This document shows positions 12,168-20,041 of a DNA stretch of 64,000 nucleotides, one piece after another. This DNA is from Amarolinea sp964580725. GTDB lineage: Bacteria; Chloroflexota; Anaerolineae; SSC4; Amarolineaceae. A model generated the notes under the pieces. It had not been told where the DNA came from. It ran no database searches and saw nothing but the letters and a program-made list of their open reading frames with translations. The DNA lies in NCBI GenBank assembly GCA_964580725.1, contig CAZOLV010000007.1, positions 1 to 64,000 on the forward strand, in the 5' to 3' direction. Position 1 is the stretch's first letter; every line of letters starts with the position of its first letter. The translations under genes were made by a program, and so were the position numbers.

Positions 12168-12926
12168 ATGGGGCACAGAATGGGCATAGATGAACTGTTG
12201 GCTCAGCTATCCAGTCTTACGGCCGCCGACCGGCGGCGCCTGTTTCGCCGCGCCCAACGCATGGGGCTGGTGAGCCTGCAAGATTTCGAGGAGGCCGATC
12301 CCGGCGATGGCGCCCCGACGGCGCAGCCGCTGCTCGAATTTGCCCGCCCGCCCATCGCCAGTCTGCCGGCCAGCACAGCGCCCGCCGTGCGCACAGCGGC
12401 CGCCGAGCCGTCCCGTCTGATCTCTCCCCGTCCTGCGCCGCCAGCGGCGGCCGGGGCCAATGCCGCGCCCGCACCACGCACCCGCAAACCAACGGCGGCC
12501 AAAGCAGCCACCGCGCCCGCCGAAATTCGCGTGCGGGTGATCTTCGATGGCGGCAGCAAGGGCAATCCCGGTCAGGGTTACGGCAGCTATGCCCTGCTGT
12601 GGCCCGGCCAGCCCAAGCCAGAAATCGTCCGGCTGACCTTCGACGGCCGCATGACCAACAACGAGGCGGAGTACGACACGCTCATCGCGGCGCTGCAAGA
12701 CCTGATTGGTCGCGCACAGGCGGCGGGGGGCGCGCCGGCGCAAGTCTTCGTCGAAGTTTGGGGCGACAGCCAGTTGGTGGTCAATCAGGTCAACGGGGCG
12801 TGGAAGATCAACAAAGCGCCGCTGCAAGTGCGCTGCAACCAGGCGCGCGCCCTGCTGCAGCAGTTCGGCTTTGCCGCCGTCAACTATCACCCGCGCGAGC
12901 AGAGCGTGGCGGTTTTGGGGCATTGA
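12168..12926 (+). CDS. RNase HI-like protein, C-terminus incomplete
   Basis: RNase HI cleaves the RNA strand of RNA-DNA hybrids. Residues 1-40 form a small helical domain, 45-115 an Ala/Pro-rich linker, and 120-252 the RNase H fold. Three of four catalytic carboxylates are visible: D127 in FDGGSKGNPG, E166 in NNEAEY and D200 in GDSQLVVNQ. The protein then stops at YHPREQSVAVLGH, where a family member would continue with a fourth Asp and a last helix. Neither alternative frame restores it. An alternative start is the ATG at 12180. It may be a truncated enzyme, a binding-only domain or carry a mutation near the end. Confidence 0.75.
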   Translation: MGHRMGIDELLAQLSSLTAADRRRLFRRAQRMGLVSLQDFEEADPGDGAPTAQPLLEFARPPIASLPASTAPAVRTAAAEPSRLISPRPAPPAAAGANAAPAPRTRKPTAAKAATAPAEIRVRVIFDGGSKGNPGQGYGSYALLWPGQPKPEIVRLTFDGRMTNNEAEYDTLIAALQDLIGRAQAAGGAPAQVFVEVWGDSQLVVNQVNGAWKINKAPLQVRCNQARALLQQFGFAAVNYHPREQSVAVLGH

Positions 12927-12992
12927 TCGCTTGACGCTGACTTGACCGTTGCCTCGGCGTTTGCCCCGTGCCCAGATCAGAGCGATGCGACC

Positions 12993-13457
12993 ATGACCAG
13001 GAATTCCCATCCCACACCACTGCGTGAGCGCTCCATCGTGCGGAGCGCCATCCTGAATCTGGCGCTGACGCTCATTGGGCCGTTGCTCGGCCTGACGCTG
13101 GCCGCCTGGGGCGCCGCGCTGGCCCCACCCTGGACAGGTTTCAGCAGCCTCTTGTACATTCCGCTGGCCGGTCTGGGGCTGCCGCTGGCCGTGGCCGCGT
13201 TCTGGTCAGGGCACATCGGGGGTCGGCAACTGCTGATCGTCTTGGCCGCAACCGCCGTCACGGCGCTCGCCTATCTGACGTTGATCGGGCCGCGGCAGCC
13301 GAGTGGCATGACCATGTGCCAGCCGCTGGAGGCGCCGGCCTCCTACCGCTGCGTCTCGACATCGAGCGACGATCCCGGTTATCATTTCGAGTTCACTCTC
13401 GAAGGCCGGTCCGGTTGGCCCATCATGCGCCTGACGCCCGCGCAACCCGCCGCATGA
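12993..13457 (+). CDS. Small membrane protein of unknown function
   Basis: From the ATG at 12993 (MTRNSHPTPLRERS) the protein has 154 aa. There are three hydrophobic segments, at about residues 18-42, 50-68 and 73-92, and then a polar C-terminal domain of about 60 residues with two Cys (MCQPLEAPASYRC) that could form an extracytoplasmic disulphide. An upstream TTG at 12942 in the same frame is possible but lacks a ribosome site. No family is recognised. It is convergent with the SDR gene, 51 bp away. Confidence 0.6.
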   Translation: MTRNSHPTPLRERSIVRSAILNLALTLIGPLLGLTLAAWGAALAPPWTGFSSLLYIPLAGLGLPLAVAAFWSGHIGGRQLLIVLAATAVTALAYLTLIGPRQPSGMTMCQPLEAPASYRCVSTSSDDPGYHFEFTLEGRSGWPIMRLTPAQPAA

Positions 13458-13508
13458 CAGGCAAGGACAAGATCAACGCCGGTGGCTGATACGATCAAGC
13501 TTTCGTTT

Positions 13509-14306
13509 TCAAGCTGACAAGAAGCCGCCATCCACGGGGATGATCGCCCCGTGCACATAGCTGGCGAGATCGCTGACCAGCGCCAGCGCCATCCGCGCCA
13601 CCTCATCCGGCTGTCCGGGCCGCCCAATGGGCAGTCTGGCATAGAAATCGTAGCCTGTCTTCAATAGACCAAACCGCAAACGCAGTATCTGCCTGGCGGT
13701 TGCCATCGTGCCGGGCGTGACGATGCCGCCCGGAACGATGGCATTGACGCGAAACCCCTGCCGGGCATATTCGCTGGCCAGAGAGCGCGTCAACGCGATC
13801 ACCCCTGCTTTGGCAACGCTGTAATGCGTCAGGTCTTTCTTGAAAGGCAGCAACGCCTCGATGGAGCCGATGTTGAGGATCACCCCGCCCTGTGTGCGGC
13901 GCTGACCGATCATGTGCTGGCACATCCAATAGACCGAAAAGAGGTTGATCTCCATGACGCGCCGGTGAAACGTCTCATCGGCCTCGACGAAACGCCGCAG
14001 CGGGTAGATGCCAGCATTGTTGACCAGGATGTCGGGGCTGGCCGCGCCCAATTGCGTCCACAGCCGGTCAATCTGGTCTTTCTGGGACAGATCAATGACG
14101 TGCGTCGTCACGTTGACGTCGAAACCAGAGAACTCCTCTTTCACTCGCGCCAGGGCGACAGGGGCAATGTCAGCAAGCAGCAGGTCGGCGCCGGCTTCGG
14201 CAAAACGATAGGCAATGGCCTTACCCAGGCCAGAGGCGGACCCGGTGATGAGGGCGCGTTTGCCCTTGAGCGAAATCAGTTGTGCGAGGGGAGGTTGTAC
14301 AGCCAT
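13509..14306 (-). CDS. Short-chain dehydrogenase/reductase
   Basis: The start is the ATG at 14306 (MAVQPPLAQLISLKGKRA), preceded by AGGAG; the frame open to 14426 is not coding. The classical SDR of 265 aa has the cofactor motif TGSASGLG near residue 20, LLADI (acidic residue after strand 2, suggesting NAD), NNAG, a Ser in the NIGSIEA region and the catalytic YSVAK, and ends with IPVDGGF. It acts as an NAD(P)-dependent oxidoreductase on an unknown alcohol, ketone or sugar. It is the last gene of a minus-strand group with two ParA-like ATPases and a glycosyltransferase. Confidence 0.88.
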   Translation of the reverse strand: MAVQPPLAQLISLKGKRALITGSASGLGKAIAYRFAEAGADLLLADIAPVALARVKEEFSGFDVNVTTHVIDLSQKDQIDRLWTQLGAASPDILVNNAGIYPLRRFVEADETFHRRVMEINLFSVYWMCQHMIGQRRTQGGVILNIGSIEALLPFKKDLTHYSVAKAGVIALTRSLASEYARQGFRVNAIVPGGIVTPGTMATARQILRLRFGLLKTGYDFYARLPIGRPGQPDEVARMALALVSDLASYVHGAIIPVDGGFLSA

Positions 14307-14349
14307 TGTACTCCTGTTCAGTTCAGCATCGGATGAATCCGACGCCTGA

Positions 14350-15120
14350 CTATGCCGCCGGCGTGACGCCAGCAATGCGCTGCGCCAACGCCTGATAGGC
14401 CTGTGCGCCGGGGTGACGCGCCGCATAGTCCAGCAGCGCCTGGTTGGTCACGCTGGCCTCGGCGAAGCGGATGCTCTTTTGCACCACGATGTCGAACACC
14501 AACTCCCCAAACACCGAACGAATCTCCTCCACCACCTCGCGTGCGTGAATCGTCCCCGTCGCATACATCGTCGGCAGGATGCCGAGCAGACGCAGATCGG
14601 GGTTCAGGCGCGCCCGAATCTTCTCGATGGTGTCGAGAAGCAGACGCAGACCGCGCATGGCAAAGTATTCGCACTGCAGGGGAATGAGCACCTCCTGGCT
14701 GGCGCACAGACAGTTGGCCGTCAGTAGCCCCAGGCTGGGAGGACAGTCAATCAGGATGAAGTCGTACCAGTTGACCAGGCCGGATAGAATGTTGCGCAGG
14801 ATCGTCTCGCGCCGAATCTCGGCGATCAGTTCGATCTCCGCCGCCGACAGATCAATGTTGGCCGGGGCCAGGTCGAGATAGGCCTGGTAGGGGCGTATCA
14901 CGCGGCTGATTGGCAGATCTGGCGAGAGCAGCGCATTGTAGATCGTCAGGTCGAGGCTGTCTGGCTCCAGCCCCAGACCCGCCGCCAACGACCCCTGCGG
15001 GTCCATGTCAATGAGCAGGACCTTCTTCTTCATACGCGCCAACGCCACACCCAGGTTGATGACGGTCGTCGTCTTGCCGACGCCCCCCTTTTGATTGGCG
15101 ACTGCGATCGTGCGCGCCAT
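14350..15120 (-). CDS. ParA/Soj-type ATPase (first of a tandem pair)
   Basis: The start at 15120 (MARTIAVANQKGG) is preceded by a strong GAGGAGGTG. The deviant Walker A is QKGGVGKTTT (residues 9-18). LLIDMDPQGS is the A' motif and FILIDCPPSLGLL the Walker B region. At 256 aa without an N-terminal DNA-binding domain it resembles chromosomal Soj/ParA or MipZ/McdA-like ATPases that position DNA or other cargo by gradients on the nucleoid. No parB-like gene is visible next to it. Its neighbour at 15161-15919 is a diverged second copy, so the two may work together. Confidence 0.87.
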   Translation of the reverse strand: MARTIAVANQKGGVGKTTTVINLGVALARMKKKVLLIDMDPQGSLAAGLGLEPDSLDLTIYNALLSPDLPISRVIRPYQAYLDLAPANIDLSAAEIELIAEIRRETILRNILSGLVNWYDFILIDCPPSLGLLTANCLCASQEVLIPLQCEYFAMRGLRLLLDTIEKIRARLNPDLRLLGILPTMYATGTIHAREVVEEIRSVFGELVFDIVVQKSIRFAEASVTNQALLDYAARHPGAQAYQALAQRIAGVTPAA

Positions 15121-15160
15121 ACGCACCTCCTCGTCTTGTCCCTTGCCGCCTGACAGGTCG

Positions 15161-15919
15161 TCAGGCAGCGTCCAGCGGGGGAAGTCGTTCGACCAGATCG
15201 GCCAACTGTGCATAATCGGCGGCGGCGCGGCTGCGCGGCGCATACTCGAAAATCGTTTTGCCCTTGCCCGGCGCTTCCGAGAGTGAGGTGTCCACCCGGA
15301 TCGGGTGCGTCACCTTGTCGCCAAAATCGGCCTTGAGCGCGGCCAGCACCTCGCCGCTCACGCGGCGACGCGCATCGAAAAAGGTGGGGATGATGAGACG
15401 GATAGCTGCCCCGCGCCCCAGCAGACGGCTGATCGAACGCAGGTAGGTCAGGAACTGGCGTGCGCCGGCCAGCGCCAACATCTCCATTGAGACGGGGATG
15501 TAGACCTCTTGCACATAGGCGACGGCGTTGATCGTCAAGAGCGACGCCGACGGGGCGCAATCGAGAATGTGATAGTCGTAGTCGCTCAGGTTTGCGAACA
15601 GTTCGCCGAACATCTCCTCGCGTGCCACTTCGAGCACCATGCGCTGCTGCGCCTTGAACAGCCCCAGGTCGCTCGGAATCAGATCCAGGTTGGGGCGGGC
15701 CGGGACGATGCACTCGGCCGCGCTGGCTTTGCGCATCAGCATCTCCACCAGCGAACGTTCCTGCTTGGGGACGCCCAACGCCAGAGAGACGTTGGCCTGG
15801 GTGTCGGTGTCCACCAACAGTACGCGGCGGCCACGCTGCGCCAACGCCGCACCCAGGCTGACGCAGGTCGTCGTCTTGCCGATGCCCCCCTTGAGGCCAA
15901 GAATGGCGATCTTACGCAT
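15161..15919 (-). CDS. ParA-type ATPase (second of a tandem pair)
   Basis: The 252-aa protein starts MRKIAILGLKGGIGKTTT at the ATG at 15919; a GTG at 15928 (MITMRK) is an in-frame alternative. Motifs are LKGGIGKTTT, LLVDTDTQANVSL and HILDCAPSASLL. It is clearly different in sequence from the downstream ParA (14350-15120), so this is not a recent duplication. It lies 18 bp after the GT4 stop and 40 bp before the other ParA. ParA-like proteins usually need a partner that stimulates ATP hydrolysis; none is recognised here. Possible roles are chromosome segregation, or localisation of an envelope or polysaccharide machine. Confidence 0.86.
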   Translation of the reverse strand: MRKIAILGLKGGIGKTTTCVSLGAALAQRGRRVLLVDTDTQANVSLALGVPKQERSLVEMLMRKASAAECIVPARPNLDLIPSDLGLFKAQQRMVLEVAREEMFGELFANLSDYDYHILDCAPSASLLTINAVAYVQEVYIPVSMEMLALAGARQFLTYLRSISRLLGRGAAIRLIIPTFFDARRRVSGEVLAALKADFGDKVTHPIRVDTSLSEAPGKGKTIFEYAPRSRAAADYAQLADLVERLPPLDAA

Positions 15920-15937
15920 TGTGATCACCCGGCCGCC

Positions 15938-17131
15938 CTACGCAACAGCCGCCGGCGCGACCAGCCCCTGATACGCGGCCAGCGTGCGGCTGGCAATGGC
16001 GGTCCAGGAGTACGATTCTTTGATCAGACGATAGGCATTGTCGGCCAGATGGCGGGCCTGTTCCGGGTTGCGCAACACACGGCTGATGCCCCACACCAGC
16101 GAATCTACATTTTCTGGAAAGACCGTCACCCCGGTCTTGTCATGCTGGACTACCTCGGCCAAGCCGCCCACGCTGGTCACAATCACCGGCGTTTTGGCGG
16201 CCATGGCCTCCAATGCGACCAGGCCAAACGGCTCGTAGAGCGAGGGAAAAACCGCCGCATCGGCGATGCAAAACATGCGCACCGCCTCCTCGTCGCTGAC
16301 AAAGCCGGGGAAAAGCACCTTGTGCGTGATATGCAGTTCGGCGGCGCGCTGCTGCAGGCGTTCCATCAGTGGCCCGCGCCCGGCAATGACGAACTTCGTG
16401 TTGGGGAAACTGCGCAGGATGGCCGGAACCGCCTCGACCAGGAACAGCGATCCCTTTTCATGCACCAGGCGACCAATGTGAAAGACGATCTTTTCTTCGG
16501 GCAGCGCATAGAGCTGGCGTTCCAGCCGATGATCGAGCAGGCGCGCCGCATCGAACGGCGTTGTGTTGACGCCGTTTGGGATGACGCGAATCTTCTGCCC
16601 ATTGATCCCAAAGAACGACTGCACCTCGTTGCGCATGAACTCGCTGGCGGTGATGATCAGATTCGCCGCCTGTGTCAGATTGGTTTCAGCGTCGTGAATC
16701 TGCTGCGACAGCGGCGTCGTCAGCCAGCCCCGGTTGCGGCCGCGCTCGGTGGCATGTATGGTCACGATCAAGGGGACGCCGTAGGCGCGGCTGACCGCCA
16801 CGGCCGCAAAGCTGACCAGCCAGTCATGGGCGTGCACCAGGTCGAAGCCGCCGACACTGCGCCAGAGCGACTCGATGTAGAAACCAAGCACGTTGTTGGC
16901 GTGCCAGGCGCCGCCATGCAGATTGTCGCGCGCCGGCGCCGGCGCGTCCACCCGATGGATGACCAGATTGCCAAACGACTCGTAGGCCTCGCCTTCGCCA
17001 AAGCGAGGTGTGACCAGATGAATGGTGACGCCAGGGTTCTGGCGCAGGGCGGGCAGCAGTTCCAGCACATGCCGGCCCAGGCCTCCCTGCATGTGCGGCG
17101 GATACTCCCACGAAATCATCAGTAGGCGCAT
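15938..17131 (-). CDS. GT4 family glycosyltransferase (glycogen-synthase-like fold)
   Basis: The start at 17131 (MRLLMISWEYPPHMQGGLG) is preceded by GGAGG. The 397-aa protein has a GT-B fold. Its N-terminal domain begins with the ISWEYPP...GGLGRHV signature typical of glycogen-synthase-like GT4 enzymes. The C-terminal nucleotide-sugar domain has VFHIGRLVHEKG, VFPSLYEPFGLVALEAMA (the EX7E motif) and TSVGGLAEVV. It should transfer a sugar from an NDP- or ADP-sugar to a glycan or small acceptor; neither can be assigned. It is the first gene of the set GT4-ParA-ParA-SDR, all minus strand. Confidence 0.87.
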   Translation of the reverse strand: MRLLMISWEYPPHMQGGLGRHVLELLPALRQNPGVTIHLVTPRFGEGEAYESFGNLVIHRVDAPAPARDNLHGGAWHANNVLGFYIESLWRSVGGFDLVHAHDWLVSFAAVAVSRAYGVPLIVTIHATERGRNRGWLTTPLSQQIHDAETNLTQAANLIITASEFMRNEVQSFFGINGQKIRVIPNGVNTTPFDAARLLDHRLERQLYALPEEKIVFHIGRLVHEKGSLFLVEAVPAILRSFPNTKFVIAGRGPLMERLQQRAAELHITHKVLFPGFVSDEEAVRMFCIADAAVFPSLYEPFGLVALEAMAAKTPVIVTSVGGLAEVVQHDKTGVTVFPENVDSLVWGISRVLRNPEQARHLADNAYRLIKESYSWTAIASRTLAAYQGLVAPAAVA

Positions 17132-17234
17132 GAGCAGAATCCTCCACAACTGTGCACATCTCCCCGCACGGCGGGTAGACGTTGGACGACGGATGCTCGT
17201 CGTCGGGTTGACTCACACGACTGGCCCTGGTTTG

Positions 17235-18278
17235 CTAACGGAACGGGTTGCGCTCTCGAACGCGATACGACCGTGCGGGGGCTTCCTCCCAGGAGCGTTG
17301 GGCGTCGAAACGAATCGGGCCTGACAGTCCCGTCAGTTCGACGGCGCCCAGAGCGGCCATGACCTGCATTCGCTCCGCCTGACCGCTGCGCTCGATCGCA
17401 GCCAGCAGCGTTGCAGTGGCGTCATAGGCCAGTGCAGCAAAGGCGCCTGGCTCGGCGCCCGCAGCGGTACGGTAGGCCCGGCAAAAGTCGGCGGCGCGCC
17501 CCTGGCAGTCGAGCGGCGACAGCGAGGTCACCCACACCAACCCCTCGGCGGCGTCGCCGGCGCGAGCCGTCGCGATGCCTTCGGCCAGGGACGGACCCGC
17601 AAAACAGGCAGTAATAGTACGCACGCAAGGCGAAATTGTCAATTGACGGGCCACAGTCTCCGCTGCGCCCGTCAGGATGACAACCTGCGGCCCCTCTGCC
17701 GTCGTGCGCTGCAGCAGCGGGGAGGCCCAGGCGACGGGTGGCCCGGCACTCTCGACCTGGGCGCCGGCGGGCAGTTGCAGCGCCAATGCCGCCGCCAGCG
17801 CCGCATCGCCAGCAAACAGGCGAAATGCAGTGGGCGCTTGCGCCAGATCGGCGTCGGGCAGCGCCGCCGGGATGATGGCCGCCAGCCCTGCCGCCCGCAA
17901 GCGGGGCGCAGCCGCCTGCGCTGTTTCGATCTGCCAGGGGCCGAGGATGGCGACGACATCAGGGTCAGCCGCCAGCGCAGCGACCTGACGGGCGGCCAGC
18001 GCCGGCACGCCATCGTCGTTCAGGGCCACCAGTTCGATGCCAAAACCGGCCACGCCGCCCGCAGCGTTGCGTTCGTGCAAGGCCAGTTTGACGGCGGCCA
18101 GCGCCTCGTAGGCCAGCGGCCGGTGGGCGCCCTCGAACGGGGCGATCAGACCGATCTTGATCGTCGGGCGGGTCGAGGCGCAGCCGGGCAGCAGCAGCAG
18201 CAGCAGCCACAGCGCCGCCAGCAGCCGGGCGGCGCGTCGGTTATTTGCGGTTCTCGTACGCCTTGACGTTGGCCGCAT
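17235..18278 (-). CDS. Periplasmic-binding-protein-like lipoprotein (LivK/LpoA type)
   Basis: The 347-aa protein has an N-terminal lipoprotein signal ending in LLLLPGC, then a type-1 periplasmic binding fold starting IKIGLIAPFEGAHRPLAYEALAAVKLAL. The features are those of branched-chain amino-acid binding proteins (VVAILGPWQ, LAYDATATLLAAIE, TGLSGPIRFDAQ). No permease or ATPase gene is near. The proposed start (18278) overlaps the 3' end of mltG by 38 bp, implying translational coupling to a peptidoglycan enzyme. The same fold is found in LpoA, the activator of PBP1A in Gammaproteobacteria, so a regulatory envelope role is as plausible as nutrient binding. The start is uncertain. Confidence 0.75.
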   Translation of the reverse strand: MRPTSRRTRTANNRRAARLLAALWLLLLLLPGCASTRPTIKIGLIAPFEGAHRPLAYEALAAVKLALHERNAAGGVAGFGIELVALNDDGVPALAARQVAALAADPDVVAILGPWQIETAQAAAPRLRAAGLAAIIPAALPDADLAQAPTAFRLFAGDAALAAALALQLPAGAQVESAGPPVAWASPLLQRTTAEGPQVVILTGAAETVARQLTISPCVRTITACFAGPSLAEGIATARAGDAAEGLVWVTSLSPLDCQGRAADFCRAYRTAAGAEPGAFAALAYDATATLLAAIERSGQAERMQVMAALGAVELTGLSGPIRFDAQRSWEEAPARSYRVRERNPFR

Positions 18279-19557
18279 GTTCCTCGGCGCTGGTCGCAAA
18301 GACATGCCCTCCGTCCCCGGTAGCCACGAAGTAGAGATAGTCCGTTGTTGCCGGGTTGGCCGTTGCGGTGATCGCCGTCAGGCCTGGGCTGCAGATGGGG
18401 CCAGGCGGCAGGCCAGGGTAGAGATAGGTGTTGTAGGGCGACTGCACGTTTTGGTACTCCTCCAAAAGCACCGGCGTCTTCCACCATTGGCCGGTGGCGG
18501 CCTGATAACCCATCGCATACTGCACCGTGGGGTCGGCGTTGAGCAGCATTCCCTGGGCGATGCGGTTGAGGTAGACGCTGGCAACCAGCGGCCGTTCGTC
18601 CAGACGCGGCGTTTCGCGCTCCACGATGGCAGACACGGTCAGCAGTTGGTGCACCGTCAGCCCACGCGCCTGCGCCTGGTCAATGACCTCAGCCGTGATC
18701 TTAGCGGCGAAGTTATCGAGCATCCGTTCGATCAGATCCACGGGGCGGGCACGGGCCGGCAGGCGGTAGGTGTCTGGGAAGAGATAGCCTTCCAATGTCG
18801 CACCGGGCGGGCGGTTGGCCAGGAACGCGTAGTTCTTGCGCAGACCGACCAGTTCGAGATCGGTGGTGCGCACGGCGGCCAGAAAGGCGGCGCCGTCCAT
18901 GATGTTCTGCGCCGTCAGCAGATCGGCGATCTCCTCGGCGCGCAGCCCTTCGGGAATCGTCACGCTGACCTCGATGAAGCGGGCGCGTTGCAGCGCAGAG
19001 GCGATCTCCGGGATGGTCATGGAGGGCGCAATGAGAAAATCGCCCGCCTCCAGGCTCAGATCAATGCCGTAATAGCGCATGTAGAGTCGGAACAGCGACT
19101 CATCCCGGATGAAACCGGCCTGCGCCAGACGGGTGGCGACAAAAGTGGCCGTTTCGCCAGGATTGACGGTGAAGGGCACCAGGGTCGTCGCCTCCGCATC
19201 GGCGGGGCGCGCCAGATCGGCCTGCCGCACACGTAGATAGAAGCCGATCAGGGTATTTTCGATGTTGTCCAGACTGAGCGCCTCGCCCAGCCCTTGATTT
19301 TCCGCCTGGATGAACTGGGCGCCGGTCGTGGCCACTTCGGCCTTCATCTGGCCTCGGAGGTGATCCATGATGGTCTGGCCCACGAACATCAGCGCCGCCA
19401 GGATGCCGATGAAGACGAGCAGGCGCAGGGCCTGGGGCAGGCGCAGCGCCTGGCGCAGGCGATAGCGCCAGGCGCCCCGATGATGGGCCTGCAGTTCGGC
19501 CAGTTGGCGTCGCCGGCGTTCCGCCTGGCGGCGTCGAAGATCAGTTTGATTTTGCAT
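18241..19557 (-). CDS. mltG: Endolytic transglycosylase MltG (YceG-like)
   Basis: MltG cleaves nascent glycan strands and limits peptidoglycan chain length. The start at 19557 (MQNQTDLRRRQAERRRRQ) overlaps the ruvX end by 17 bp. A basic cytoplasmic N-terminus of about 50 residues precedes one membrane helix (LLVFIGILAALMFVGQTI). A LysM-like region (VNPGETATFVATRLAQAG) and the YceG catalytic domain follow, with TVSAIVERET carrying the catalytic Glu, NRIAQGMLLNADPTVQYA and NTYLYPGLPPGPICSPG. The length of 438 aa is typical. It is in the alaS-ruvX operon, an arrangement seen in many bacteria. Confidence 0.93.
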   Translation of the reverse strand: MQNQTDLRRRQAERRRRQLAELQAHHRGAWRYRLRQALRLPQALRLLVFIGILAALMFVGQTIMDHLRGQMKAEVATTGAQFIQAENQGLGEALSLDNIENTLIGFYLRVRQADLARPADAEATTLVPFTVNPGETATFVATRLAQAGFIRDESLFRLYMRYYGIDLSLEAGDFLIAPSMTIPEIASALQRARFIEVSVTIPEGLRAEEIADLLTAQNIMDGAAFLAAVRTTDLELVGLRKNYAFLANRPPGATLEGYLFPDTYRLPARARPVDLIERMLDNFAAKITAEVIDQAQARGLTVHQLLTVSAIVERETPRLDERPLVASVYLNRIAQGMLLNADPTVQYAMGYQAATGQWWKTPVLLEEYQNVQSPYNTYLYPGLPPGPICSPGLTAITATANPATTDYLYFVATGDGGHVFATSAEEHAANVKAYENRK

Positions 19558-20041
19558 TGGCGTCATCCAGATAGCTCTGCAGAATGACGGCGGCGGCCAC
19601 GGCATCCACGCCAGGCGCCCGCCGGCCTCGCTTGCCGATGGCGTGCATCCGTTCTTGCGCTTCGAAGGTCGAGAGGCGCTCGTCCCACAGCATGACGGGG
19701 AGATCAACCGCCTGCGCCAGGCGCCGGGCGTAGCGCGCCGTCTGTTGCGCCTGCGGGCCAACGCTGCCGTCGTCGTTGAGCGGATAGCCGACGATCAGGC
19801 CAACGGCCCGCTGTTCCCGCGCCAGATGTTGAATGCGCTCCCAATCTGCCGTCCGCGCCCCGCGCTCGAAAACCGTCAGCGGGCGCGCCAGCAGGCCAGA
19901 TTCTTCACTCACGGCCACGCCGACGCGCCGATCTCCCACATCGAGCGCCAACAGACGCCCACGCGGCAGAGCCGTGACCAGTTCCTTGGGCCTCTCCGGC
20001 TTCAGCGTCGTTGACGCCTCGACCAGGTTCGTCACGTTCAT
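19541..20041 (-). CDS. ruvX: Putative pre-16S rRNA nuclease RuvX/YqgF
   Basis: An RNase H-like fold nuclease family implicated in 16S rRNA 5' maturation. The start at 20041 overlaps the upstream stop as ATGA. The 166-aa protein has LLALDVGDRRVGVAVSE (first catalytic Asp), VGYPLNDDGSVGPQAQ, LWDERLSTFEAQ (Glu) and GVDAVAAAVILQSYLD (last Asp). These are the conserved YqgF motifs. A non-conserved 25-residue N-terminal tail precedes the domain. Position between alaS and mltG matches common bacterial synteny. Confidence 0.94.
   Translation of the reverse strand: MNVTNLVEASTTLKPERPKELVTALPRGRLLALDVGDRRVGVAVSEESGLLARPLTVFERGARTADWERIQHLAREQRAVGLIVGYPLNDDGSVGPQAQQTARYARRLAQAVDLPVMLWDERLSTFEAQERMHAIGKRGRRAPGVDAVAAAVILQSYLDDANAKSN

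Noticed and set aside
17132..17234. Terminator between the lipoprotein gene and the GT4 gene
   Set aside because: A 6-bp GACGAC/GTCGTC stem is present but weak and without a T-run.
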